From positions 1-64,000 of the forward strand of contig JAOPJZ010000002.1 in the NCBI GenBank assembly GCA_025517525.1: a stretch of 64,000 nucleotides of DNA, given 5' to 3'. The translations under genes were made by a program, and so were the position numbers. Numbering within the stretch: the first letter of the stretch is position 1; the number at the start of each line of letters is the position of its first letter. The stretch comes from Natronosalvus hydrolyticus. GTDB taxonomy: Archaea; Halobacteriota; Halobacteria; Halobacteriales; Natrialbaceae. The notes beneath the pieces are model-generated. The model saw only the letters and a program-made list of their open reading frames with translations, was not told the DNA's origin and searched no databases. This document shows, piece after piece, positions 45,328 to 53,626 of this stretch.

Positions 45328-45711
45328 ATGAAGGAGTACAAGATGCGTCGCGGTGAATATCTCGAGGAGCGAATCCCCGACCTGGAAGCGACTGTCGAGG
45401 AGTATTTCGGCTCGATTTCGGGCACCGAGGAGTTCAAAGGCAGCGACCTCTACGTGATCGACTCGCCCGAGAATCCAGTCTTCGAACGCATCGTCGTCGG
45501 TGCGGTAGCCTACTCCGGTAAAAAGGACAAACTCGCCGTCGACTTCGTCGAACGCGACCCCACCGAACTCGGCCCCGACGAACTCGAGGCTGCGGGCGAG
45601 GCCGTTTCAGCGAAAAACGACTTCCTGCTCGAGGCGACCGGCCGTGACGCCAAATCCCGTCGTGAGTCGCTCAAGCGCTCGGTCGAGGACGATCCGGACC
45701 ACGATTTCTAA
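45328..45711 (+). CDS. DUF5611 family protein
   Basis: A 127-residue acidic protein starting MKEYKMRRGEYLEER. The core includes YFGSISGTEEFKGSDLYVIDSP and VGAVAYSGKKDKLAVDFVERDPTEL. It is a conserved haloarchaeal family of unknown function. The tail has a basic KSRRESLKRS stretch, then acidic residues. A broken partial copy lies at 43,873. A GTG nine bases upstream is an alternative start. Confidence 0.8.
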   Translation: MKEYKMRRGEYLEERIPDLEATVEEYFGSISGTEEFKGSDLYVIDSPENPVFERIVVGAVAYSGKKDKLAVDFVERDPTELGPDELEAAGEAVSAKNDFLLEATGRDAKSRRESLKRSVEDDPDHDF

Positions 45712-45954
45712 CAACCCACCTTTTTATCGCTCGGGTCGGCGCAGCCGCCCGCTCACGACAAAAATCTGGACCAAAAAACCCGCTCGCTCGACGGTGTCTC
45801 GCTCGCGGTGTGACTACTAGCCCGCATACAGCTCAGCAGCCTGCCCTCCCCCGGCTCCCGAGAATCGCTAACGACGCGATTCTCGCTCGCGGCCACGGGT
45901 CCCATGCTCGTGATCACGGGCCTCATTATGTACCCGGTCCGCTGCTGAAGACTG
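45712..45954. terminator. Convergent terminator region
   Basis: GAGAATCG at about 45,861 and CGATTCTC at about 45,878 form an 8-bp stem between the DUF5611 gene and the convergent lipoprotein gene. Nothing else is evident in these 243 bases. Confidence 0.4.
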
Positions 45955-46437
45955 CTATCGCTCTTCGCGCCGTCGACGTACCTCGAGTAATCCGATCCCG
46001 TCGTCACTCGAGCGCACCTCGATTTCGTCACCGACCTGTATCTCGTTGAAATCGCTCCGGATGACACTGACATCGTGACAGCCCTCGGCCGCCCCCGGGT
46101 CGCCGACTGGCGCGTGGTCACAGACTTGCGCGCGGAGCCGAATCTCGAAAAACGCCTCCTCCAGCGCTGTCTGGAGGGTATCGTTGACGACGAGCGGACT
46201 GTCGGCGTCGAGTGACTCGAGGGCCCGATGGTCGGCCAGTTCCTCGTACACTGGACCGTCCGGTGCATCCCGTCTGCGTGCCAGCACCAGGTCCCGTTGC
46301 TCGCCGCTCTCGAAATCGACTTCGGTCGCCTCGAGGGTCTTCTCGAGGACGACGACGTCTTCGGAGAGTCCCAACCGTTCCAGACAGCCGGCGAGGCCGA
46401 CCGTCGGAACGCCAGCGAGCAACGCCCGACGGTTCAC
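45955..46437 (-). CDS. Exported lipoprotein
   Basis: A 160-residue protein with Arg-Arg and lipobox at the start (NRRALLAGVPTVGLAGC), hence a probable Tat lipoprotein. The mature part is acidic with a Cys pair (VCDHAPVG...EGCHDVS) and a beta-rich end (NEIQVGDEIEVRSSDDG). No domain is recognised. It is divergent from the small membrane gene at 46,557. Confidence 0.7.
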   Translation of the reverse strand: MNRRALLAGVPTVGLAGCLERLGLSEDVVVLEKTLEATEVDFESGEQRDLVLARRRDAPDGPVYEELADHRALESLDADSPLVVNDTLQTALEEAFFEIRLRAQVCDHAPVGDPGAAEGCHDVSVIRSDFNEIQVGDEIEVRSSDDGIGLLEVRRRREER

Positions 46438-46556
46438 GGCTGTGGGTTTTCCCTCGAGGCAGGAGTACCTTTCTCCCTGTGGTGTGCCCTGTACCCGCCA
46501 GGTCCGCGGTGTCGAATCTCGAAATCCATAAGCGTCCGCCCTCGAATCCTCGAATA

Positions 46557-46751
46557 ATGGATCTGCAGACGTTCGCGGTGGCGACGCTGACCGCCCACAT
46601 CGGCTTTGCGATTTTCGTCACGCTCCACGCGAAACTCACTGACCGAAATCCGGGCAAGTGGCCGCTGATTACGCTCGCTTTTGGCCTCGCCGGAATTGCT
46701 GGCTACTTCTTTTACGATTCAAACGGTGAGGGCAACGCTGGTCGAATCTAA
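46557..46751 (+). CDS. Small two-helix membrane protein
   Basis: A 64-residue protein starting MDLQTFAVATLTAHIGF. Helices at about 4-24 and 34-54 are separated by a DRNPGKWP turn, and the tail is polar. The ATG at 46557 lies 2 bases after a TAA and gives a typical haloarchaeal micro-protein; the long open frame upstream is a shadow. Role unknown. Confidence 0.6.
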   Translation: MDLQTFAVATLTAHIGFAIFVTLHAKLTDRNPGKWPLITLAFGLAGIAGYFFYDSNGEGNAGRI

Positions 46752-46894
46752 CCAGGGAGTTAGTTTCGCACTGCATCTGCGCTGACTTGAGTCTCGAATG
46801 AACCGGAACGAATCCCTTCTCGTGACTGCTCGAGTGCCTCGTTGATAGCCAGTGCGTGTCGAGGTTTGCCGGCGTGTGAAAACGTCGGGCGCTA

Positions 46895-48415
46895 TCAGGC
46901 CAAAAAGACGTGTCGCGGGCGGTCGGCCAGCACGTCCCGTCCCCACTCGACGGTGTCGCCGAACGCGTCGCTACGGAAGAATTCCATCGCATCTTCGCGA
47001 GAGTCCCAGCGACTGGCGATGAACATGTCGTTTTCGTCCTCGAGGTTGGCCAATAGTGACGTTTTTCGGTGACCGTCCATCTCCTCGAGTAACCCGCCGA
47101 CGTCGGCGAAGGTGCTCACGAAGTCCTCTCGGTGTTCCGGTTTGACAGTGTAAAACATCCCCATCGTTCCCCAGGAGTCGGCCTCGTCGTCACCGGCCTG
47201 GCGGACGATGTCCGGCAGGTCGCTCAGGAATCCAGCGGCCGTGTTCGCGGCGCGTTCGGTTTCCCAGAGGCTGACGACGGCCGCTTCGTCGTCTTCGGTG
47301 TCGTAAACGGCCGTTTTGACGTGACTGTCGTAGTGATCGAAGTTCGTCCGGAGACCATCGACCTCCTCAAATAGGTCGTCGGCGTCCGCTTCGGAGTAGA
47401 GCACGACCGCGTGGATGTCTTCCCCGTGTGGCTGTCCGGCGTACACGCCCAGTTCCTCGAGTTCTGGGCGAACGTCGGCGTCGTCGGTCGCGTCGGCCTC
47501 CTCACCGTGGGCGCTCGCGTCGCCGTGATGGTGCCCGTCGCTGGGGCTCGATTCACCATGGTGGCCGCTCGAGTCGCCGTGACCGCCACTCGCGGCTCCC
47601 TCCACAGGCTTTCCGTCGGTTGGATCAGTCGAGACTTGCTGCCCGGCGAAGTACGCACGCAGGTTTTCGGGAGCGAACCGTCGGCCGAAACGGAATCGAC
47701 CGAACTCGCCGAAGCGCGAACTCGAGGGGTCAAAGCGCATCTCGTAGAGCAGGTCCTTGATGTCTGCGGGGTCGTCGGCGAACAGGGTGACGCCCCACTC
47801 GTGGTCGTCCAGGCCGACGCTGCCGGAAATGATCTGGGTGACTTTTCCGGCATAGTCGCGGCCGATATCGCCGTGGGCGGACATGTACTCCTTTCGCTCC
47901 TCGAACGAGAGGTCATACCAGTTCCACTCGGCGTCGCGGCGCTTGTCCATCGGGTAGAAGTTGACGTACTCGGCGTCCGGAATTTCGGGCTCGAGACGCG
48001 ACTGAATGTACCGCGAAATGCCGGTGTCGGCCGCTTCGCCGTCCTCGAAATACTCTTCAGACATGTAGCCGGATACTTCCGTGACCGAGAGGTACGAATC
48101 CGTCTGCTCAGTGAACTCGGCCAGCGCCGTCCCCTCGAACCGGCGCTCGAGCACCTCGAGGTCGGCGACCGTCGGTCGCAGGTGCAAGATGAGTAGGTCG
48201 GCCTCGTGGCCGACGATCGAAAATAGCGCGGAGTCGCCGTCCTCGCCGTCGATGTCCTCGAGGGCCATCGCACTGGAGAGATAGTCGATTCCTTCTTCGA
48301 GGGCGAGAGCGCGTTGGCGCTCGGGGGCGTCTCGCCAGGCGTCCCAGTCGACTGTTCGGAAGTCGTGCAGGACGTACCAACCCTCCTCGGTCTGTGGTGG
48401 TCTGCGTCGGTCCAT
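46895..48415 (-). CDS. pitA: PitA: chlorite dismutase-like protein fused to a monooxygenase-like domain
   Basis: A 506-residue protein from the ATG at 48415. Residues about 1-250 are a Cld/HemQ-type fold (WYVLHDFRTVDW, WNWYDLSFEERKEYMSAHG with a candidate heme His). A His/Gly/Ser-rich linker (about 260-310) follows, and the last 190 residues hold two ferredoxin-like ABM units (AVVLYSEADADDLFEEV; GMFYTVKPEHREDFVSTF). This is the layout of PitA, known from Haloferax. Whether the Cld half acts on chlorite or in heme synthesis cannot be told here. Confidence 0.85.
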   Translation of the reverse strand: MDRRRPPQTEEGWYVLHDFRTVDWDAWRDAPERQRALALEEGIDYLSSAMALEDIDGEDGDSALFSIVGHEADLLILHLRPTVADLEVLERRFEGTALAEFTEQTDSYLSVTEVSGYMSEEYFEDGEAADTGISRYIQSRLEPEIPDAEYVNFYPMDKRRDAEWNWYDLSFEERKEYMSAHGDIGRDYAGKVTQIISGSVGLDDHEWGVTLFADDPADIKDLLYEMRFDPSSSRFGEFGRFRFGRRFAPENLRAYFAGQQVSTDPTDGKPVEGAASGGHGDSSGHHGESSPSDGHHHGDASAHGEEADATDDADVRPELEELGVYAGQPHGEDIHAVVLYSEADADDLFEEVDGLRTNFDHYDSHVKTAVYDTEDDEAAVVSLWETERAANTAAGFLSDLPDIVRQAGDDEADSWGTMGMFYTVKPEHREDFVSTFADVGGLLEEMDGHRKTSLLANLEDENDMFIASRWDSREDAMEFFRSDAFGDTVEWGRDVLADRPRHVFLA

Positions 48416-48703
48416 ACGGGGGCGTTCGTGTCCAGCAGTGAATAACGAACGGTTTCCCTCGATGGCGTCGAGAGCTGGAACCGATCGATTGCTTGCCACC
48501 CGTTCCCTCGAGTAAGTCCACTGGAAGCGCCCGTTTTGTTATACTACCGAATCGATACCAAATACAATGATAATAATACTGAGTCGATACAAAAACTGTA
48601 CCCAAGTATTTCAGTGGGTATGTATCGGTCTTTCGCCCCGCTCGACACATCGGCTGCCGATGACCGAAACCCTTTATGCTCGCCAGTTTAAATCAGGCGC
48701 ATA
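48416..48703. promoter_or_regulatory. Divergent pitA/padR promoter region
   Basis: Direct repeats with the core TCGATACxAAA at about 48,551 and 48,583, plus TGTATCG in reverse near 48,621, sit between the divergent genes. CTTTATG at 48,672-48,678 is placed for a leaderless padR transcript. The repeats are candidate PadR-binding sites. Confidence 0.45.
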
Positions 48704-49225
48704 ATGCGGAAAAGTGGGCCGCCGAAAGGACTTATCGCGTACCTGGTTCTCGAGTTACTCGAGGAAAAACCGAGGTACGGCTACGAGATTCTGAAAGAAA
48801 TCCGTGACATCAGCGGTGGTCACTGGGAGCCCTCCTACGGCTCGGTGTACCCCATCCTGTACAAGTTCGAAGAAAAAGAGTGGGCCGAGCGAATCGAGCG
48901 CGAGGACGAACCCGACCGGAAATACTTCGAGTTGACGCCGGAGGGGCAAGCCGAACTCGAGGAACGCCGCGAATCGAGCGCGGAGAAGGCTCGAGACTTC
49001 GCCGACGTCATCCTCGGTTTCTTCCACGTTTACGCGGCGTTTTCGACCGACGAACGGTTCGAAGTCCCCGAACTCGAGGACCAGTGGCGTTTCAACGAGG
49101 ATTTCAGCGCCTGGGTGGTTGAGCAGGTCGTGCGCCACCACGAGTACTACTTCGACACCGAGTTCGAGCGCATCGAGGACACGCCCGAGGAGTTCTACGA
49201 GCGCCACGGAATCGACGACGAGTAG
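48704..49225 (+). CDS. PadR family transcription regulator
   Basis: A 173-residue protein with the PadR wHTH (LIAYLVLELLEEKPRYGYEILKEI ... SYGSVYPILYKFEEKEW) and wing KYFELTPEGQAELEERRE. The C-terminal 90 residues are a helical ligand/dimer domain. PadR proteins respond to phenolic or drug-like compounds. Divergent from pitA, it may control it through the repeats between them. Confidence 0.85.
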   Translation: MRKSGPPKGLIAYLVLELLEEKPRYGYEILKEIRDISGGHWEPSYGSVYPILYKFEEKEWAERIEREDEPDRKYFELTPEGQAELEERRESSAEKARDFADVILGFFHVYAAFSTDERFEVPELEDQWRFNEDFSAWVVEQVVRHHEYYFDTEFERIEDTPEEFYERHGIDDE

Positions 49226-49367
49226 TTCCACTCCACCTTTTTCCGCTCGAGTTCGGTCGCTTCGCTTCCCAACCACTGGCCGCAAAATCTGTCTGGCGAA
49301 CGCTTGCGCTCGCTGACCATCGTCTCGCTTTGCTCGACGAGAGACCAAAAAACCGATTTCGCTCCGC

Positions 49368-51002
49368 TCAGTCGTGTCTAAACGACCGCTGGCCCGTGAA
49401 TACCATCGTCATTCCGTGCTCGTCCGCGGCCTCGATCACGTCGTCGTCGTTCACCGAGCCACCGGGCTGAATCACCGCCTCGATACCCGCCTTCGCGGCT
49501 TCCTCGAGGCCATCGGGGAACGGGAAGAACGCATCGGAGGCCATCACCGCGCCCTCGGCTGACTTGCCCTCGGCGTGTTCGTCGGCTTTCATCGCCGCGA
49601 GTCGAACCGCGTCGACGCGAGAGACCTGTCCCATGCCGACGCCGACGGTTTCGGTGCCCTTCGTGAACAGGATACCGTTGGATTTGACGTGCTTGAGTGT
49701 CTGCCAGGCGAACGACATCGACTCGAGTTGTTCCTCGGTGGGTTCGCGCTCGGTGACGACCTCGAGGTCGTCGACGGAAACTCGCTGGTCGTCGCGTTCC
49801 TGGACGAGTCGGCCGCCAACGATGGGCTTCTCGGTGAATCGTTCCTGCGTGCCATCGAGGTCGCCGACGTCAAGCACGCGCAGGTTCTTCTTTTCGCACA
49901 GAATATCGAGGGCAGCCTCGGTGTAGCTGGGGGCGACGACGACTTCTTTAAACGAGTCGGTGATCGCCTCGGCCGTCTCGGCGTCACACTCGCGGTTCAG
50001 GGCGACGATGCCGCCGAAGGCGCTCATGGGGTCCGTCGAAAGCGCGCGGTCGTAGGCCTCGGCGACCGTATCGGCCGTCGCACAGCCCGCGGGATTCGTG
50101 TGCTTGATCACGGCGGCGGCCGGCTCGTCGAACTCCTTGATGAGGTTGACCGCACCGTCGGCGTCGTTGTAGTTGTTGTAGCTGAGCGCCTTCGCTCCCT
50201 CGTTTAGTTGGTCGGCGTGGACGACCGACGCCTCCGAACAGGTGTAATCGGCGTACACCGCCGCGTTCTGGTGGGGATTCTCGCCGTAGCGAAGCGTCGC
50301 GACTCGATCACTCGAGGTGAGTCGCCGCACCGGAAGGCCGTCGTCGTCGGATTCCACACCGCTGGCGTCGCCAGTGACCGAAACCTCGCCGGCCTCGCGG
50401 TCGACGTCGACCACATCCTCGGCAAACCACTTGACGGCTCGTGGGTACGCGCGGAACTCGCCGTCGTACAGCACGCGGTCTTTGAGGTCGGCCGCGCTGT
50501 CGCCGTCGTAAATCGGCACCGGTTCCTGCGTGACGATGGGGCCGCCGTCGACTTCACCTTCGATAACGTTCCCCTCGTCGTCGGTCGCGTCGGTGACGAC
50601 GTGAACGGTACAGCCGGTGACCGAGACGCCGGCCTCGAGGGCGTCGCCCCAGGCGTCCATGCCGGGGAACGCGGGCAGCAAGGAGGGGTGGACGTTCAGC
50701 GTCGTCGGCTGAGCCTCGAGGAAGGTGTCAGAGAGGATGCGCATGTACCCGTCCAGACAGACGAGGTCGTACACGTACCCCTCGAGTGCAGCGTTGACGG
50801 CTTCCTCGTGCGCTCGTCGCCCCATCCCGTCTTCGAGGGGAACGACTTCGGTCGGAATGTCGCGTTCGGCCGCCGCCTCGAGGACGGGCGCGTCGGGGTT
50901 GTTCGTCAGGACGACGCCGAGTTCGACGTCCCCTGGTGCTCTGTCGGCGATGTTCAACAGGTTTCGTCCGTGGTTTCCGGCGAGGCCGGCGAGACGTGTC
51001 AT
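49368..51002 (-). CDS. purH: PurN-PurH fusion (formyltransferases of purine synthesis)
   Basis: A 544-residue protein from the ATG at 51002. The N-terminal 200 residues are a formyltransferase fold like PurN (NVHPSLLPAFPG). The C-terminal part is the AICAR transformylase of PurH (LRYGENPHQNAA; IKHTNPAGCAT; SDAFFPFPDG). The IMP cyclohydrolase domain of bacterial PurH is not evident. The fusion is typical of haloarchaea. Divergent from purB across a 167-base space with a palindromic repeat. Confidence 0.88.
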   Translation of the reverse strand: MTRLAGLAGNHGRNLLNIADRAPGDVELGVVLTNNPDAPVLEAAAERDIPTEVVPLEDGMGRRAHEEAVNAALEGYVYDLVCLDGYMRILSDTFLEAQPTTLNVHPSLLPAFPGMDAWGDALEAGVSVTGCTVHVVTDATDDEGNVIEGEVDGGPIVTQEPVPIYDGDSAADLKDRVLYDGEFRAYPRAVKWFAEDVVDVDREAGEVSVTGDASGVESDDDGLPVRRLTSSDRVATLRYGENPHQNAAVYADYTCSEASVVHADQLNEGAKALSYNNYNDADGAVNLIKEFDEPAAAVIKHTNPAGCATADTVAEAYDRALSTDPMSAFGGIVALNRECDAETAEAITDSFKEVVVAPSYTEAALDILCEKKNLRVLDVGDLDGTQERFTEKPIVGGRLVQERDDQRVSVDDLEVVTEREPTEEQLESMSFAWQTLKHVKSNGILFTKGTETVGVGMGQVSRVDAVRLAAMKADEHAEGKSAEGAVMASDAFFPFPDGLEEAAKAGIEAVIQPGGSVNDDDVIEAADEHGMTMVFTGQRSFRHD

Positions 51003-51067
51003 AGTCGATATCCCATCTGCGAGCGTCAAAGTGGTTGCGGTCTCGAGCAACTGGTTATACACGTTTA

Positions 51068-51092
51068 TGCATTTGTTTTGCGTCGAAATGCA
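51068..51092. promoter_or_regulatory. Inverted repeat in the purH/purB divergent promoter
   Basis: TGCATTT (51,068-51,074) and AAATGCA (51,086-51,092) are separated by 11 bases, between the divergent purine genes. It is a plausible operator for a shared regulator. Confidence 0.5.
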
Positions 51093-51169
51093 GATACAAC
51101 CGTAAGAGTATGCACGGCTATGAAACGCATTCCGACACGCTTTTGCACGCCGCAGATGCACGCTCGCAC

Positions 51170-52555
51170 ATGACCCACCGCCACGAACTGTACGCCGTCT
51201 CGCCCCTCGATGGGCGCTATGGTTCCCGGACGGCACCTCTGTCGCCGTACGCCAGCGAGGCTGCGCTCATGCGCGCTCGCGTTCGCGTCGAAGTCGAGTA
51301 CCTGCTCGCGCTGGCAGCCCTCGAGGCCACGCCGCTCGAGATCGATGCCGATGAGCGAACTCACCTGCGAGGCCTGTACGAGGACTTCGATGAGGACGAC
51401 GCCCACCTCGTCAAAACCCTCGAGACGGAGGGCTATGCGGGCTTCGACGCGACCAACCACGACGTCAAGGCCGTCGAGTACTTCCTGCGCTATCATTTGC
51501 CGGACGGCAGCGACGCCTCGCCATGGATTCACTTCGGTCTGACGAGCGAGGACGTGAACAACCTCGCTCACCGCCTGCTGGTTCGAGACGCGGTCGACGA
51601 CGTCCTCCTGCCGGCGCTGTTCGAGGTACGGGACACCCTGGGCGAGATGGCTCGAGCCCACCGGGACCTGCCGATGCTCGCTCGCACCCACGGCCAGCCG
51701 GCGACGCCGACCACCTTCGGTAAGGAGATGGCAGTGTATGCGGCCCGACTGGGACGTGCGACCGGCGAGATTCGTCGCGCTACGGACGCCCTCTCGGGTA
51801 AACTCGCCGGCGCGTCGGGAACCTACGCGGCCCACGTCGCGGCCTACCCCGACGTCGACTGGCAAGCCGTCGCGCGTGACTTCGTTTCCGGTCTGGGCCT
51901 CGAGTTCACGTCACTTTCGACCCAGGTGAACCCCTGTGACGACCTGGCAGCGGTGTTCGATTCGCTGCGCCGAGCGAATTCAGTCGTGCTGGATCTGGAT
52001 CTCGACATCTGGCTGTACGTCTCCGATCGATACCTCGGTCAGCAGGCCGTCAAGGGGGAAACCGGTTCTTCGACGATGCCTCACAAGGTCAACCCTATCG
52101 ACTTCGAGAACAGCGAAGGGAATCTCTCGAAGGCGAACTCGGATCTGACGTTCCTCGCCGATTACGTCACGACCTCGAGACTCCAGCGCGATCTCTCGGA
52201 TTCGACGGTCAAACGCAATATCGGCGCGGCGTTCGCACACTGCCTCATCGGCTACACAAAGACGACGGCGGGCCTCGAGAAGGTCGTCCCCAACGAACAG
52301 GTCATGCGTGAGGACCTGGAGAACACACCGGCGATCATCGGCGAAGCGGTCCAGACGATCCTTCGCCGTGAAGGTCAGGACGACGCCTACGAACAGGTCA
52401 AGGCGCTCACCCGCGGCCGCGAGGTCACCCTCGAGGACTTCCAGGAACTGTTCGCCGAACTCGACGTCAGCGAGGACGTTCGCGCTGACCTGCAGGCGCT
52501 GACACCCGCCGGATACGTCGGGATTGCGAGTGGCCTAGTCGACGACCTCGAGTAG
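51170..52555 (+). CDS. purB: Adenylosuccinate lyase
   Basis: A 461-residue protein starting MTHRHELYAVSPLDGRYG; in-frame ATGs at 51110 and 51121-region upstream look like leader. It acts twice in purine synthesis, on SAICAR and on adenylosuccinate. Seen: HFGLTSEDVNN, ARTHGQPATPTTFGKE (His) and the fumarase-superfamily signature SSTMPHKVNP. The length is standard. It is opposite to the next gene (SDR) in a convergent pair. Confidence 0.92.
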   Translation: MTHRHELYAVSPLDGRYGSRTAPLSPYASEAALMRARVRVEVEYLLALAALEATPLEIDADERTHLRGLYEDFDEDDAHLVKTLETEGYAGFDATNHDVKAVEYFLRYHLPDGSDASPWIHFGLTSEDVNNLAHRLLVRDAVDDVLLPALFEVRDTLGEMARAHRDLPMLARTHGQPATPTTFGKEMAVYAARLGRATGEIRRATDALSGKLAGASGTYAAHVAAYPDVDWQAVARDFVSGLGLEFTSLSTQVNPCDDLAAVFDSLRRANSVVLDLDLDIWLYVSDRYLGQQAVKGETGSSTMPHKVNPIDFENSEGNLSKANSDLTFLADYVTTSRLQRDLSDSTVKRNIGAAFAHCLIGYTKTTAGLEKVVPNEQVMREDLENTPAIIGEAVQTILRREGQDDAYEQVKALTRGREVTLEDFQELFAELDVSEDVRADLQALTPAGYVGIASGLVDDLE

Positions 52556-52624
52556 GAGTTTGTGGCCGGTAGTCCTCGAGTTGGACGAGTTTGTGGGGTG
52601 ATCTGGTCGACGTCTGGGAGAGGA

Positions 52625-53533
52625 CTAGAGCGAAAAGTCGACGCCGGTTTCCGCTTCGGAAACGTCCCAGAGTCGTTTCGCTGTTTCCGGATTCTGTGCG
52701 CGTTTCGAGGGTTCCTGACGATCCGGATAGCCCCGCATATTCAGCAGGCCGCCGGGGCCGTAGTACCCCCCACCGTTGACGTCCGGGGCGGTTGCAGCGT
52801 ACAGCGTTGGCAACGCCCCCATCGACGCCGGCTGGGCGAAGACGGCGTTCGCCGCCCACATCATCCCGAGCTGGATTCGCGACCCCTTCGCTCGAGCGAC
52901 TCGAGGCTGCAAGTCGGTGTCGGCGTACCCCGGATGGACGGCCAGACTTCGCTGGTCGGTCCCGGCAGCCTCGAACCGACGCTGTAACTCCCGTGCGAAC
53001 AGAACGTTCGCCAGTTTCGACTGGCTGTATGCCTCCCAGGGGCCGTACGAGTGTCGACTGTGGAGGTCGCCGAAATCGATTGCGCCGCGTTCGTGCATCG
53101 CACTCGAGACCGTTACGACACGGCCGTCGGCGGCGAGTTGGTCCGACAGCTGTGCCGTCAGGGCGAAGTGACCGAGGTGATTGATGCCGAGTTGTTTTTC
53201 GAACCCATCTTCGGTTTCTGCGCGGGGAATGCCCATGACGCCAGCGTTGTTCACGAGGACGTCGACCGTGCCGTCGAGTTCCGCAGCGAACGTTCGGATC
53301 GACTCGAGACTCGCCAGATCGAGCGACTCGATGACGAGGTCGGCATGCCCCACGTCGGCGTGAATCTCGCCGGCGGCGGCTTCGCCCCGGTCGCGACTCC
53401 GACAGGCCATCACCACGGTCGCGCCCGCTCGAGCGAGTTCGCGCGTTGCCTCGAGGCCGATGCCACTGTTCGCTCCGGTGACGACGAGGCGCCGGTCGGA
53501 CAGGTCGGGCATCGAGTCGGCAGTCCAGGTCAT
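52625..53533 (-). CDS. Short-chain dehydrogenase/reductase
   Basis: A 302-residue protein. The NAD(P)-binding TGANSGIG motif is near residue 20, with RS after beta-2 (ACRSRDRG) suggesting NADP. NNAGVMG and the catalytic YSQSKLAN are present. The C-terminal substrate region contains QPASMGALPTLYAATAPDVNGGGYYGP, typical of retinol-dehydrogenase-like SDRs. Substrate unknown. Confidence 0.88.
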   Translation of the reverse strand: MTWTADSMPDLSDRRLVVTGANSGIGLEATRELARAGATVVMACRSRDRGEAAAGEIHADVGHADLVIESLDLASLESIRTFAAELDGTVDVLVNNAGVMGIPRAETEDGFEKQLGINHLGHFALTAQLSDQLAADGRVVTVSSAMHERGAIDFGDLHSRHSYGPWEAYSQSKLANVLFARELQRRFEAAGTDQRSLAVHPGYADTDLQPRVARAKGSRIQLGMMWAANAVFAQPASMGALPTLYAATAPDVNGGGYYGPGGLLNMRGYPDRQEPSKRAQNPETAKRLWDVSEAETGVDFSL

Positions 53534-53626
53534 AGCCGAGTATTCGTTTCGCGGGGTTTGGCTACTTGGGTGTCGGCGGCATTGGCTGGAGAAATCGGGC
53601 TGTGTACTCGAAACGACGTATGGCGA

